Source: Deinococcus radiopugnans ATCC 19172
Lineage (GTDB): Bacteria; Deinococcota; Deinococci; Deinococcales; Deinococcaceae
NCBI RefSeq assembly: GCF_006335125.1
Contig: NZ_VDMO01000002.1
Span: forward strand, 186,001-250,000
Length of the DNA: 64,000 nt
Direction of reading: 5' to 3'
In this document: positions 33,804-43,328 of the stretch, one piece after another
How the letters are laid out: every line of letters begins with the position of its first letter
Numbering within the stretch: the first letter of the stretch is position 1
Program-made: the position numbers and the translations under genes
The notes under the pieces: model-generated
Seen by the model: the letters and a program-made list of their open reading frames with translations, nothing else
The model's database searches: none
Told to the model about the DNA's origin: nothing

Positions 33804-36515
33804 GTGAAAGACCCGCGCACCCGCCCACTCAGGCTCTCGCTGCTGGGCCTGACCGCGCTGCTGACGGCCTGTGGCCCTGGTCACGGGGCCACGCCGCCTG
33901 CCGGGGCAGCCTCCAGACTGCCTGCCGGGGCCGCCCAGGCCCAGGACCGCTGGTTCGTGGAGCTGGCGGGCGATCCCACGGCCCTGAATGCCCAGAGCCT
34001 CGGCGCACAGCAGGCTGGCTTCCGCGCGCAGGCCGCCGCCAACGGGGCGCAGTACCAGGAACTTGCCCGTTACCGCACGCTGTTCAACGGCTTCGCGGTG
34101 CAGGCCAGTCCAGCCGACCTGGGGCGGCTGACACGCTTGCCGGGGGTGATTGGTGTCTATCCGGTGCGGCAGATCAGCCCACCGAAAGCCCTGAACACGG
34201 CGCTGGGTGCCCAGGCCCTGCAGCCCGACGTGCAGAGCGCCCTGGCCATGACCGGCGCGGACCTCGCGCAGTCGCAGCTGGGGCTCAGCGGCAGCGGCGT
34301 TCGGGTGGGCATCATCGACACCGGTCTGGACCTGGGCCACCCGGCTTTCCAGGGGCGTGTGGCCGCCGGCTACGACTTCGTCGGCGATCAGTACGACGCC
34401 TCTGTTCCCGGTTCCGTGCCCGTACCGGACCCCAGCCCCGACGACTGCCAGGGCAACGGCACGAACGTGGCCGGGATTCTGGGCGGCAATGATCCCGCCG
34501 GAGGGTTCGTGGGGGTGGCCCCCGGCGTCAGCCTCGGCATCTACAAGGTGTTCGGCTGTCAGGGCACCACCGACAGCGCCACGCTGCTCACGGCGATGGA
34601 ACGCGCCCAGGCCGACGGCATGCAGGTGCTGAACATCAGCCTGGGTGTGCCGTTCCAGTGGCCGCAGTACCCCACCGCGCGGGCCGCCAGCCGGCTGGTC
34701 AAGGCGGGCGTGGTGGTCAGCGCCGCCGCCGGGGACAGCGGCGGGGCGGGGCCGTACAGCGTGGCCGCACCGGCCCTGGGAGAGAACGTGCTGGCGGTAG
34801 CGGCCGTGGACAACACGCGGGTGCAGCTGGGGAACTTCAGCCTGAGTTCGGGAGGCACTCCGGTCGGATACCAGCCCGTCGTCGGCGCCCCCCCCGCGCC
34901 CGTGGGCCTGAGCCTGCCCATCGGAAAATTACCCGGCAGCACCCCAGACACCGACAACGACGGCTGCGCCATCGACGGCCTGAATCCCTACGCGGCGGGC
35001 AGCCTGAGCGGGCAGGCCGCGCTGATCCGACTGGGCAACTGTCCCGCCCGCGAGAAGATCCTCAACGCCCAGAATGCCGGAGCGCAGGCGGTGGTGCTGT
35101 ACGACAATCAGCCCGGCCTTGCCAGCGTGAACGCCCGGCCAGTCAGCCCGTTCGACACCGCGGCCATTGAGATCCCGGTCATCTCGGTCCGGGCCGAGGA
35201 TGGGGTCAGGATCGACGCACGGATCGCAGCGGGGGTCCGGCTGACGGTCAACGCGCAGCCGCAGCCCTTCGACAACCCCAGCGGCAACACCGTCAGCCCC
35301 TTCTCGGCCTCCGGCGCGTCGCCGGATCTGGCGCTCAAACCCGATCTGGCCGCGCCGGGCGGCTGGGTCAGCACCACCACGCCGCTGAAGTCCAATCCCG
35401 GCGGCTACGCGGTCCTGAGCGGCACGGGGCTGGCCGCGCCGCAGGTGGCCGGCATTGCCGCGCTGTTGCTTCAAGCGCGGCCCGGCCTGACGGCGGGACA
35501 GCTGTCGGCGCTCTTGATGAACACGGCCGCCCCTCTTGCCGCCCTGGACGGTGGCCTGCCTGCCCCTGTCCAGATCGCCCCGGTGCAGCGGCAGGGCGCA
35601 GGCCTGGTGAATGTGCTGGCCGCGTACAGCAGTCCGGTTGCGGCCACGCCCACCAGGCTGGATCTGAGCGCCAGCCTGACCTTTGGCCCCCGCAGCAAGG
35701 TGATCGTGCTGCGCAACGGTGGCGCGCAGGCCGAAACCTTCCGGGCCACCCACGTCCCGGCGCAGAGCGTCGGCACCACCGGCGCGGGGCGCCCCGCCAG
35801 CGAACAGACGGCCCGCATGACCATCAACGGGCAGAATGCAGACGGCGCCGAGGTGACGGTGACCGTCCCCGCCGCCGGGGAGACCGAGCTGAACGTGCTC
35901 CTCACGCCGCCCAGCCGTCCCGCGCAGGGGCAGTACGGCGGCTACGTCTCGCTGACCGGTGCCTCTGGCCGCCGTCTGGTGGTTCCCTACGGCGGCTTCG
36001 TGGGCAACTATCAGGCCCTGACCGTGCTGGGCGACGTGAGCTTTGACGGAGGCCGGACCTTCAAAAATTTCCCGGCGCTGTACAACCCCAGGACCTTCGA
36101 GTACTACCCCGAAGGTTTGAACTTGGCCGAACCGCCCGTCTACACCCTGAAAAAAGTCCAGGTCTTCGATGACAGCGGGCAGGAGATCACCGTGCTGGAC
36201 GCGCCGCAACTGCTGGTCCACTTCGGCCATCAGGCCCGCCGGCTGACGCTGGAGGTGCTGGACGCGAGCGGCGTCAGCCTGGGCACCGTCTTCACGCAGC
36301 AGTACGTCGGGCGCAGCGCCACCGCCCTCTACACGGACGCCAGCAGCGACGCCTTCAGCTTCGTGGGCTGGGACGGCACGCTGGCAGGCGGGCAACCGGC
36401 CCCCGCCGGCACGTACCAGTTGCGGTTAAAGGTGCTGAAGGCGCTGGGCAATCCCGCCGTGGCGGCCGACACCGAGACGTACCTCAGCCAGAACTTCACG
36501 GTGGTCCGGGAGTAG
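33804..36515 (+). CDS. Catalytically inactive subtilisin-like (S8) lipoprotein, pseudoprotease
   Basis: 903 residues, full-length paralogue of the protease at 26084 with the same domain order (lipobox C23, propeptide, S8 domain, PA insert, Fn3-like part, FlgD-like end). The catalytic Asp is kept (D172 in IIDTGLD), but the catalytic His is N218 (QGNGTNVAG, codon 34455-34457), the oxyanion Asn is D311 (AAAGDSG) and the nucleophile Ser is G542 (SGTGLAAP, codon 35427-35429). The frame is intact with no stops, so it appears maintained as a non-enzymatic protein. GTG 33804 is chosen for the AAGGAG upstream and because the signal peptide then matches the paralogue in length. Confidence 0.93.
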   Translation: MKDPRTRPLRLSLLGLTALLTACGPGHGATPPAGAASRLPAGAAQAQDRWFVELAGDPTALNAQSLGAQQAGFRAQAAANGAQYQELARYRTLFNGFAVQASPADLGRLTRLPGVIGVYPVRQISPPKALNTALGAQALQPDVQSALAMTGADLAQSQLGLSGSGVRVGIIDTGLDLGHPAFQGRVAAGYDFVGDQYDASVPGSVPVPDPSPDDCQGNGTNVAGILGGNDPAGGFVGVAPGVSLGIYKVFGCQGTTDSATLLTAMERAQADGMQVLNISLGVPFQWPQYPTARAASRLVKAGVVVSAAAGDSGGAGPYSVAAPALGENVLAVAAVDNTRVQLGNFSLSSGGTPVGYQPVVGAPPAPVGLSLPIGKLPGSTPDTDNDGCAIDGLNPYAAGSLSGQAALIRLGNCPAREKILNAQNAGAQAVVLYDNQPGLASVNARPVSPFDTAAIEIPVISVRAEDGVRIDARIAAGVRLTVNAQPQPFDNPSGNTVSPFSASGASPDLALKPDLAAPGGWVSTTTPLKSNPGGYAVLSGTGLAAPQVAGIAALLLQARPGLTAGQLSALLMNTAAPLAALDGGLPAPVQIAPVQRQGAGLVNVLAAYSSPVAATPTRLDLSASLTFGPRSKVIVLRNGGAQAETFRATHVPAQSVGTTGAGRPASEQTARMTINGQNADGAEVTVTVPAAGETELNVLLTPPSRPAQGQYGGYVSLTGASGRRLVVPYGGFVGNYQALTVLGDVSFDGGRTFKNFPALYNPRTFEYYPEGLNLAEPPVYTLKKVQVFDDSGQEITVLDAPQLLVHFGHQARRLTLEVLDASGVSLGTVFTQQYVGRSATALYTDASSDAFSFVGWDGTLAGGQPAPAGTYQLRLKVLKALGNPAVAADTETYLSQNFTVVRE

Positions 36516-36538
36516 GCCAGGGTGGCCACTGACCTGTG

Positions 36539-37168
36539 CTACAGCACGCTCACCGCGTTTTCCCAGCGCAGGGTCAGGCCGCGCAGGGTGTCGCCGTGCG
36601 GGTGCAGCGGCGGCCCGAAGCGCACGTGCCAGCGCCCGCCGGGCAGCCCGCGCGGCAGCCACGCCGGGCGCTCGTGCCACACCCGCACCGGAACGATGGG
36701 CACCCCGGCTTTCAGGGCCAGCAACGCCGCGCCGCCGTACAGGCCCTGACCGCGCCGCGTGCCCTGCGGGAAGATGCCCACCATGCCGCCGCGCCCCAGC
36801 ACCCGCAGCGCCTGCCGCAGCGCACGGGGATCGCGCCCACTGCGGTCCACCGGAAATGCCCCGGTGGCACGCAGAACCGGCCCGATGGCGTGAGGGCCGA
36901 CCACCTTCCACTCGAAGGCATCGCGCTTGGCCATGAATTGCAGGCGGTGCAGCGCGGGCGGAATGGCGTAGCCGATGGTGAAGGGGTCCAGGGCCAGCGC
37001 GTGGGTGCCGGCGACGATGACCCCCCCCTCCGGGCCGCCGCGCGGCAGATGGTCCAGGCCGCTGACCTGGACGCCGCCGCCGTAAGCCACGACGCGCCCC
37101 ACGCACCAGTGGATGACGGGGTAGAGCCGGGGATGCGGGGTAGGAATGGCTTCAGGCTGGGCAGGCAT
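36539..37168 (-). CDS. 1-acylglycerol-3-phosphate acyltransferase-like protein (PlsC family)
   Basis: 209 residues. The acyltransferase motif H-x4-D is THALALD, and the second conserved block is [11 protein letters not shown] (the usual FPEGTR with E replaced by Q). A hydrophobic N-terminal region may bind the membrane. It is expected to acylate lysophosphatidic acid in phospholipid synthesis. It begins three bases after the cytidylate kinase stop, a pairing (cmk-plsC) also seen in other bacteria. Confidence 0.88.
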   Translation of the reverse strand: MPAQPEAIPTPHPRLYPVIHWCVGRVVAYGGGVQVSGLDHLPRGGPEGGVIVAGTHALALDPFTIGYAIPPALHRLQFMAKRDAFEWKVVGPHAIGPVLRATGAFPVDRSGRDPRALRQALRVLGRGGMVGIFPQGTRRGQGLYGGAALLALKAGVPIVPVRVWHERPAWLPRGLPGGRWHVRFGPPLHPHGDTLRGLTLRWENAVSVL

Positions 37169-37171
37169 GAC

Positions 37172-37807
37172 TCAGGCAGAGGTGAGCTGCGCGGGCAGTT
37201 GGGCGAGAATGGTCTGAATCACGCCGTCCAGGGTCAGCGGGCCGGTGTCGATTACCACGGCGTCGGGGGCCGGGGCGCTCTGCACGCGGTCCAGCTCGTC
37301 GCGGCGCACCAGCGCGGCCTCGATGGCGGGCACGTCCTCCGGGCGCTCCTGGGCGCGGCGCTGGGCACGAATGCGCGGGCTGGCCGTCAGGTAGAACTTG
37401 GCCCCGGCGTGCGGAAACACGGCGGTCCCCATGTCCCGGCCCTCGGCCACGAAGGGGGCGGGCAGGGCGCGAAGCTGGGCGTCCACCCAGGCGCGCACCT
37501 CGGGCAGGGCGGCCACCACGCTCACGCCTGCGTCGACGCGGGTGGAGTGCAGCTCGCCGGTCAACTCTCGGTCGCCCTGCCAGATCCGGTTGCCCCCGGC
37601 CAGCGGTTCCAGCCGCAGGGGGTGGCCTTGCAGGTGGGCCAGCACTGCGGGAGCGTCGTGCAGGTCCAGCCGCGCCTCCAGGCCCAGCAGGGTGGCGGCG
37701 CGGTACAGCAGGCCGCTACTGACATACGGCACGCCCAGCGCCCGCGCCACGCCGCCTGACACGCTGGATTTGCCGCTGGCCGCCACGCCGTCAATGGTCA
37801 CGATCAT
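37172..37807 (-). CDS. cmk: Cytidylate kinase
   Basis: 211 residues, the normal length for Cmk, which phosphorylates CMP and dCMP. P-loop [10 protein letters not shown], the CMP-binding SSGLLYRAA segment, VAEGRDMGT and the RRDELDR lid-region motif are present. ATG 37807 is preferred; a TTG three bases upstream is possible. TAGACT (37817-37822) ends nine bases before the ATG. First gene of a two-gene operon with plsC. Confidence 0.93.
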   Translation of the reverse strand: MIVTIDGVAASGKSSVSGGVARALGVPYVSSGLLYRAATLLGLEARLDLHDAPAVLAHLQGHPLRLEPLAGGNRIWQGDRELTGELHSTRVDAGVSVVAALPEVRAWVDAQLRALPAPFVAEGRDMGTAVFPHAGAKFYLTASPRIRAQRRAQERPEDVPAIEAALVRRDELDRVQSAPAPDAVVIDTGPLTLDGVIQTILAQLPAQLTSA

Positions 37808-37922
37808 CAATTGGTCAGTCTACAGGGTTCCGGCTCGGCGGTGAAAGGCCACGGCGACGCTGCACCGCCGCCCGCCAGCCGATGCCCTAGAATGTCCACC
37901 AAACGCTCGTTAGGAGGCCCGG

Positions 37923-38366
37923 ATGGACCACAACAAGAATGAAACGACAGACCGCCGGATACGGGTGCTGATCGCCAAGCCGGGCATGGACGGCCATGAC
38001 CGGGGCGCCAAGGTGGTGGCCCGCGCCCTGCGCGACGCCGGAATGGAAGTGATCTACACCGGCCTGCGCCAGACCGCCGAGATGATCGTGAACGCCGCCG
38101 TGCAGGAGGACGTGGACGCCATTGGCCTGAGCGTGCTGTCCGGCGCGCACATGCACTACTTCCGCGACGTGATGGCCCTGCTGAAAGAGAAGGACGCCAC
38201 CGACATCATCGTCTTCGGCGGTGGCATCATCCCCGATCAGGACCTGCCCAAGTTGAAGGAGCTGGGCGTGGGCCAGGTGTTCACGCCCGGCGCGAATACC
38301 GAGGACGCCGCCACCTACCTGAAGGGGGCCGTGAGTGAGCGCTGGCGGGCGCAGGGGGAAGGATGA
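37923..38366 (+). CDS. Methylmalonyl-CoA mutase C-terminal (B12-binding) subunit
   Basis: 147 residues. The cobalamin-binding motif is [14 protein letters not shown], where the histidine is the lower axial ligand, followed by the SVLSGAHMH and GGGIIP motifs. It is the small, separately encoded B12-binding half of a mutase that rearranges (R)-methylmalonyl-CoA and succinyl-CoA; the large catalytic subunit is not in the window. AGGAGG lies five bases before ATG. It links functionally to the acyl-CoA carboxylase at 16534. Confidence 0.93.
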   Translation: MDHNKNETTDRRIRVLIAKPGMDGHDRGAKVVARALRDAGMEVIYTGLRQTAEMIVNAAVQEDVDAIGLSVLSGAHMHYFRDVMALLKEKDATDIIVFGGGIIPDQDLPKLKELGVGQVFTPGANTEDAATYLKGAVSERWRAQGEG

Positions 38367-38409
38367 ACGCGCTGCGCGTGGCCGCCCTGCTTCCCGGTTA
38401 CCCCCGGCC

Positions 38410-39624
38410 ATGAGCCAGGCTGCCCCGGCACCAGCCGCCCCCGCCCGCGTTCAGCTGGGACGGCTGGCGCCGCTGTACGCCGCGCAGGCGCTGGCGACGG
38501 GCGCCACGACGGTCAGCACCATCCTGGCGAGCATCATCATGGGCACGCTGGGCTTCGGCACCCTGTCGGGCCTGCCCAGCACCCTGATCAGCGTGTCGGC
38601 GGCGCTGTCGGCCGGCTTTTTCGGGGCGCTGATGCTGCGTTCGGGGCGCCGGCTGGGGCTGGGGCTGGCCTTCGCGCTGGGCACGCTGGGGGCGGTGCTG
38701 GGCTTTTTTGGCGGCAAGCTGGGCCTCACGCCGCTGTTCCTGGTGGGCGCGTCCATGATGGGCGCGGCGCAGGGCGGCTACCAGCAGGCCCGCTACGCCG
38801 CCGCCGAGAGTGTGCCGGACAACCGGCGCGGCACGGCCCTGGGCGCGTTGATGCTGATGAGCGTGCTGGGCTCGTTTTTGATGACCGGCTTCTCGCGTCC
38901 CATCGAGCGGCTGGCCGTCACCTTCGGCACCACCCCGGAAATCGTGGGCTGGCTGGTGGGCGGCGCGCTGCTGGGCGTGGCCGCGCTGCTGATGCTGCTG
39001 TGGACCCCGGTGCGTGAGCCGGTGGCGGCCACCGTGGCCGGATCCACCCGCAAGGCTCCCTCCTTCGCAGAGGCGTTCCGCGTTCCCGGCGTTCGCAGCA
39101 CCGCCCTGGCGCTGGCGACGGCGCAGGGCCTGATGGTCACGCTGATGAGCCTGACCCCGCTGCGGGCGCACAACATGGGCATGGACCACAACAGCATTGC
39201 CGCGCTGATCAGCGGCCACATTCTGGGGATGTTCGGCTTCGGCTGGCTGACCGGGCCACTGATCGACCGGCTGGGCGTGCGCGTCGGCTACGTGGGCGGC
39301 GCCGTGCTGCTGTGCACGGCGGCCCTGACCGCATCGCTGCCAGGCGCAGGAGCGCTGGGCCTGAGCATGTTCCTGCTGGGGCTGGGCTGGAACCTGGCCT
39401 TCGTGTCGGGCAGCAAGTCGCTGACCCGCTTTCCCGCCGTGCAGGGCGTCACTGACGGTCTGGGTTACATCACGGCGGGCGCGGGCACGCTGCTGGGCGG
39501 CTTCGTGATCGCCCGCGCCGGCTTCCCGATGCTGGCCTACATCTGCGCGGTGCTGGCGCTGCTGCCGCTGTTCAGTGCGTGGCGGGCCGGAAAGGCGCCC
39601 GCCCCCGCCGGGAAGGCCGCATGA
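38410..39624 (+). CDS. MFS transporter
   Basis: 404 residues with about twelve hydrophobic segments. The loop between segments 2 and 3 (LRSGRRLGLGLAFALG) is MFS-like, and a central hydrophilic loop falls near residue 210. The substrate is not evident. ATG 38410 is the first good start after the preceding gene. Its stop overlaps the start of the XdhC-like gene (ATGA), so transport may relate to that gene's pathway. Confidence 0.85.
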   Translation: MSQAAPAPAAPARVQLGRLAPLYAAQALATGATTVSTILASIIMGTLGFGTLSGLPSTLISVSAALSAGFFGALMLRSGRRLGLGLAFALGTLGAVLGFFGGKLGLTPLFLVGASMMGAAQGGYQQARYAAAESVPDNRRGTALGALMLMSVLGSFLMTGFSRPIERLAVTFGTTPEIVGWLVGGALLGVAALLMLLWTPVREPVAATVAGSTRKAPSFAEAFRVPGVRSTALALATAQGLMVTLMSLTPLRAHNMGMDHNSIAALISGHILGMFGFGWLTGPLIDRLGVRVGYVGGAVLLCTAALTASLPGAGALGLSMFLLGLGWNLAFVSGSKSLTRFPAVQGVTDGLGYITAGAGTLLGGFVIARAGFPMLAYICAVLALLPLFSAWRAGKAPAPAGKAA

Positions 39625-40751
39625 ACGCCGCCGAGACCCGCGCCCTGCTGGACGCGCTGAACGCCGCCACCGAGCGGGGCCAGCGCGCCGCCATCGCCAC
39701 CGTCGTGGGCGTGCAGGGCAGCGCCTACCGCCGCGAGGGCACCCGCATGCTGGTGCTGGACGACGGCGCGCAGGTGTGCATGCTCTCCGGCGGCTGTCTG
39801 GAGGCGGAAGTGGTGGAAGTCGCGCTGGAAGTGATCCGCAGCGGCGTTCCCACCATCACCCACTACGACCTGTCCGAGGACGCCACCTGGGGCCTGGGCA
39901 TCGGCTGTGGCGGCAGCGTGGACGTGCGCGTGGAGCGGGTGGACGCGGATGACCCGGTGATGGGCGCGTGGCTTGCGGCGCTGGGGCAAGGGGAGCTGGC
40001 CGCGCTGGCCGTGCCCCTGAAAGGCGAGGGCCGCCTCCTGATTACGGCGGACGGGGAAACCCAGGGCCACCTCTCCCCCGCCCTGCTGCGCGACTTTGCC
40101 GTCCAGGCCGCGCGGGAACGCCTGGGACAGCTGGAACCTCGCGCCGTCACGCTGGCCGCGCCGGACGGGACGCCCGTATTCATCGACATCAGCACGCCGC
40201 CGCCGGTGCTGGTGCTGTACGGCGCGGGCCACGACGCCATGCCGCTCTCGCGCGGGGCGCACGATCTGGGCTACGAGGTGCATGTGATTGACCCGCGCGG
40301 CGCGTACCTGACGCCGGGGCGTTTTCCAGGGGCCATTCTGCATGACCTCGCGCCGGAGGACCTGGGGGGATTCACGCCGCCCGCCCGCGCCAGCCTGCTG
40401 ATCATGAACCACCATCTGGACCGGGACCGGGTCTGCCTGCATCACGCGCTGAACTCCGGCGCACCTTACGTGGGTGTGCTGGGGCCGCTGAGCCGCGCCC
40501 AGGGCCTACTGGATGAGTTGGAGGCCGAGGGCGTGACCTTCAGCGACGCCGAACTGGCCCGCCTGCGCGCCCCCGTCGGCCTGCGCCTGGGCGCCGAAGC
40601 CCCCGAGGAGGTGGCCCTGAGCATCCTGGCCGAACTGATGGCGTGGCGGCGCGGCTATGACGGCGGCTTCCTGAGCGGCCATGCCGGGCGCATTCACGAC
40701 GCCCACACCCACGCGGCCAGCCCGGCGCTGGGAGCGTCCCCGGAACAGTGA
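39621..40751 (+). CDS. XdhC/CoxI family protein
   Basis: 376 residues. The N-terminal XdhC/CoxI domain shows VVGVQGSAYRREGTRMLV and MLSGGCLEAEVVE. A Rossmann-like C-terminal domain shows LVLYGAGHDAMPLSRGAHDLGYEVHVIDPR. Family members deliver or sulfurate the molybdenum cofactor of xanthine dehydrogenase-type hydroxylases, but no such hydroxylase gene is present here. It is translationally coupled to the MFS transporter. Confidence 0.88.
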   Translation: MNAAETRALLDALNAATERGQRAAIATVVGVQGSAYRREGTRMLVLDDGAQVCMLSGGCLEAEVVEVALEVIRSGVPTITHYDLSEDATWGLGIGCGGSVDVRVERVDADDPVMGAWLAALGQGELAALAVPLKGEGRLLITADGETQGHLSPALLRDFAVQAARERLGQLEPRAVTLAAPDGTPVFIDISTPPPVLVLYGAGHDAMPLSRGAHDLGYEVHVIDPRGAYLTPGRFPGAILHDLAPEDLGGFTPPARASLLIMNHHLDRDRVCLHHALNSGAPYVGVLGPLSRAQGLLDELEAEGVTFSDAELARLRAPVGLRLGAEAPEEVALSILAELMAWRRGYDGGFLSGHAGRIHDAHTHAASPALGASPEQ

Positions 40752-40786
40752 CCCCCTGTCAGCCTCGCCGAGAGGTTGAATGGGCC

Positions 40787-41263
40787 ATGTCCCCCTTCAT
40801 TCCCACCTCTGACCTGTGCGACGCCCACCCGGAAGCACAGGTCTTCGCGCCGCTTTTTCGGGATTTTGGAGGACAGCCGAGATTCAGCGGTCCCGCCTTC
40901 ACCCTGCGCGTCTACGAGAACAACACCCTGGTGCGCGCCACGCTGGGCACGCCCGGCGAGGGCCGCGTGCTGGTGGTGGACGGCGGCGGCAGCCTGAACG
41001 GTGCGCTGGTGGGCGATCAACTGGCCGGGCTGGGCGTGGACAGCGGCTGGGCAGGCATCATCGTCCACGGCTGCGTGCGCGACACGGCGCAGCTCGCTGG
41101 CATGCCCATCGGCATCCGGGCGCTGGCCGCCCATCCCCGCCGCAGCGGCAAGGCGGACGTGGGCGAGCGGGAGGTGGCGCTGACTTTTGCGGGCGTGACC
41201 GTGCGGCCCGGCGATATGGTTCACGCCGACGAGGACGGGGTCTGCGTGCTGCCCCAGAGCTGA
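40787..41263 (+). CDS. rraA: RraA-like protein (putative 4-hydroxy-4-methyl-2-oxoglutarate aldolase)
   Basis: 158 residues, the usual RraA length. Conserved segments: TSDLCDAH, RVLVVDGGGSLNGALVGDQLA, IIVHGCVRDT, IGIRALAAHPRRSGK and PGDMVHADEDGV. Homologues are either RNase E inhibitors or metal-dependent aldolases/oxaloacetate decarboxylases; the DxxR-type metal site (GCVRD) favours the enzyme role. AGAGG precedes ATG 40787 by about eleven bases. Confidence 0.9.
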   Translation: MSPFIPTSDLCDAHPEAQVFAPLFRDFGGQPRFSGPAFTLRVYENNTLVRATLGTPGEGRVLVVDGGGSLNGALVGDQLAGLGVDSGWAGIIVHGCVRDTAQLAGMPIGIRALAAHPRRSGKADVGEREVALTFAGVTVRPGDMVHADEDGVCVLPQS

Positions 41264-41277
41264 ATCAGCAAACAAGT

Positions 41278-41283
41278 TAAACT
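41278..41283 (+). promoter_or_regulatory. -10 box of leaderless Uma2 gene
   Basis: TAAACT, then six bases, then ATG at 41290. Confidence 0.5.
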
Positions 41284-41289
41284 GGCTCC

Positions 41290-41874
41290 ATGAGCGAGCC
41301 TGCGTACCAGCACATGACCGAGGAGGAGTACCTGGCGAGCGAAGAAATCAGCCCGGTCAAGCGCGAGTATGTTGGCGGCTATGTGTACGCGCTGCACGGC
41401 GACACGCTGGCACAGGCGGGGGCCAGCAGTCGACATGGCGAGGTGGCCCTGAATATCGCGAGTACCCTGCAACCCCAGGCCCGCAAGCAACGTTGCAAGG
41501 TGTACGCCTCAGATATGCGCGTGAACTGCACCACGCCCACCGGTAAACGGGTGTACTACTACCCGGATGTCGTCGCCACCTGCGAGCCTGTCGACGGCAG
41601 AGCAACCAGCGTGAGCGCCCCCGGCTTGATCGTGGAAGTCCTTAGCCCACGCACGCGCCACACGGACCTGACGGATAAAATCTGGGCCTACACCAGTCTG
41701 GCGAGCTTGCAGACTTATCTGATCGTGGAAGCCGAGACGCGTTTTGTGCGTGCCATCGAGCGGCAGCCGGATGGAAGCTGGCAGGAGCGGGAGTTGAAGG
41801 ACACGGGCGAGATCAAGCTGCCGGATCTGGGCGCGACGTTGACACTCGATGACGTGTACGACGGGGTTTTTTAG
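41290..41874 (+). CDS. Uma2 family (DUF820) putative endonuclease
   Basis: 194 residues. The PD-(D/E)xK-like core of the Uma2 family is visible: MTEEEYLASEE, KREYVGGYVYA, VYASDMRV, YYYPDVVATCEP, GLIVEVLSPRTRHTDLTDK. These proteins are abundant in cyanobacteria and Deinococcus and their biological role is unknown. Single gene with its own promoter. Confidence 0.9.
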   Translation: MSEPAYQHMTEEEYLASEEISPVKREYVGGYVYALHGDTLAQAGASSRHGEVALNIASTLQPQARKQRCKVYASDMRVNCTTPTGKRVYYYPDVVATCEPVDGRATSVSAPGLIVEVLSPRTRHTDLTDKIWAYTSLASLQTYLIVEAETRFVRAIERQPDGSWQERELKDTGEIKLPDLGATLTLDDVYDGVF

Positions 41875-41886
41875 ACAAAAGTAAAA

Positions 41887-41908
41887 CCCCTCTCCAGCCG
41901 AAGAGGGG
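41887..41908 (-). terminator. Terminator of the lysine catabolic operon
   Basis: Stem CCCCTCT / AGAGGGG with an eight-base loop. Read on the minus strand it is followed by TTTTACTTTT, so it best serves the aminotransferase gene. It may also stop the convergent Uma2 transcript. Confidence 0.75.
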
Positions 41909-41928
41909 CGGGTCAACAACCTCAGGCT

Positions 41929-43317
41929 CTAGCTCAGCTCTCTCAACGCCTCGCGAATAATCTCCAGTCCCGTCTCTGCGTCCTCGCGGGTCAGGATCAG
42001 CGGCGGGCTGACGCGGATCACGGCCTCGCCGCAGTCCAGGTTCAGCAGGCCGCGCTCGAAGATGGCGGTGCTGGCGCGGTCACGCAGGGCACCGTCCGGG
42101 CTGCCGTCGGGCTTCACGAATTCCAGGCCGATGAACAGGCCCTGACCGCGCACGTCGCCCAGGAAGGGGAACTCGGCCTGCATCTTCTTCAGCTCGGTCA
42201 GCAGGTGCGCGCCCACGTCGGCGGCGTTCTGCATCAGGCTCTCGCCGCAGCCGGGGTGCTTGACGACGCCTTCGATCAAGTCCAGCGTTGCGTGGGCTGC
42301 CGCCGCCGCCACCGGGTTGCCGCCGTAGGTAGAGCCGTGCGAGCCGACCGGCCAGGTCATGACCGATTCCTTCGCCAGCAGCGCGGAGATGGGCATGCCC
42401 GAGGCAATCCCCTTCGCCACCGTGATGATGTCGGGCTGAACCTCGCCGTACTGCTCGAACTGCTGGTACGAGAACATCTTGCCGGTGCGCCCCATGCCGG
42501 CCTGAACCTCATCGTAAATGAGCATAATGCCGTGCTCGTCGCACAGCGCACGCAGACCCGGCAGGAAATCGGCGGGCGGCACGATGTACCCGCCCTCGCC
42601 CTGCATGGGTTCCACGATGATGGCGGCGACTTCATCGGAGGGAATGACGCCCACGAACAGCTCGCGAATGTGGTTCAGCACGGCCTGACCGCAGGCTTCG
42701 GGCGTCGAACCCAGCGGCGGGCGGAAGGGGTTGGGGTACGGCACGTGCGACACGGCGGGCAGCAGCGGGCCGAAGCCACGCTTGTACTTGGTCTTGCTGC
42801 CGGTCAGCGTGATCGCGCCGTAGGTGCGCCCGTGGAAGCTGCCCATCGTGGAGATGATGTGACTGCGTCCGGTGTGGTTGCGGGCCAGCTTGACGGCGGC
42901 CTCCACGGCTTCCGCGCCGGAGTTGCCGAAGAAGACGCGCCATTTTTCGTCTGTACCATCAGCAAGTGGACGCTCCACATGCTTGACCAGCCGTTCCGCG
43001 AGGCTGGTGGTGATTTCCTGCGGGTAGTCAGACAGGCAGACGTGCGTGAATTTGGTGATCTGCTCCTGCACGGCCCCCACCACATGCGGGTGGGCGTGGC
43101 CGGTGGTGGACACGGCGATGCCCGCGAAGAAATCCAGCATGGTGTTGCCGTCCGGGTCACTGAGCCACACGCCCTCGCCGTGATCCGGCACGAAGGGGTA
43201 GGGGCGCACGTAGGACGTGGAGAGGTGCTGGGCGTCGCGCTCCATGATGACCTTGGTCTTGGGGCCGGGGAGGGATGTTTTGAGGATGGGTTGGCGGGGT
43301 TTGGTGGCGGTGGTCAT
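41929..43317 (-). CDS. Class III aminotransferase (4-aminobutyrate / amino acid type)
   Basis: 462 residues. PLP-dependent fold I enzyme: NSGAEAVEAAVKLAR, GSFHGRTYGA, IIVEPMQGEGGYIVPP, LIYDEVQAGMGRTGKMF, with the PLP lysine in VAKGIASGMP. It resembles 4-aminobutyrate and ornithine-type aminotransferases; some close archaeal relatives are amino-acid racemases. Position downstream of lysine 2,3-aminomutase suggests use in lysine or beta-lysine breakdown. AGGAG precedes ATG by eight bases. Confidence 0.9.
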   Translation of the reverse strand: MTTATKPRQPILKTSLPGPKTKVIMERDAQHLSTSYVRPYPFVPDHGEGVWLSDPDGNTMLDFFAGIAVSTTGHAHPHVVGAVQEQITKFTHVCLSDYPQEITTSLAERLVKHVERPLADGTDEKWRVFFGNSGAEAVEAAVKLARNHTGRSHIISTMGSFHGRTYGAITLTGSKTKYKRGFGPLLPAVSHVPYPNPFRPPLGSTPEACGQAVLNHIRELFVGVIPSDEVAAIIVEPMQGEGGYIVPPADFLPGLRALCDEHGIMLIYDEVQAGMGRTGKMFSYQQFEQYGEVQPDIITVAKGIASGMPISALLAKESVMTWPVGSHGSTYGGNPVAAAAAHATLDLIEGVVKHPGCGESLMQNAADVGAHLLTELKKMQAEFPFLGDVRGQGLFIGLEFVKPDGSPDGALRDRASTAIFERGLLNLDCGEAVIRVSPPLILTREDAETGLEIIREALRELS

Positions 43318-43328
43318 ATTGGTTACTC

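Noticed and set aside
33804..36515. Calling the third S8 gene a pseudogene
   Set aside because: There is no frameshift, stop or truncation over 903 codons, and signal peptide, PA insert and C-terminal domains are all kept, so I annotate it as a coding gene with a dead active site.
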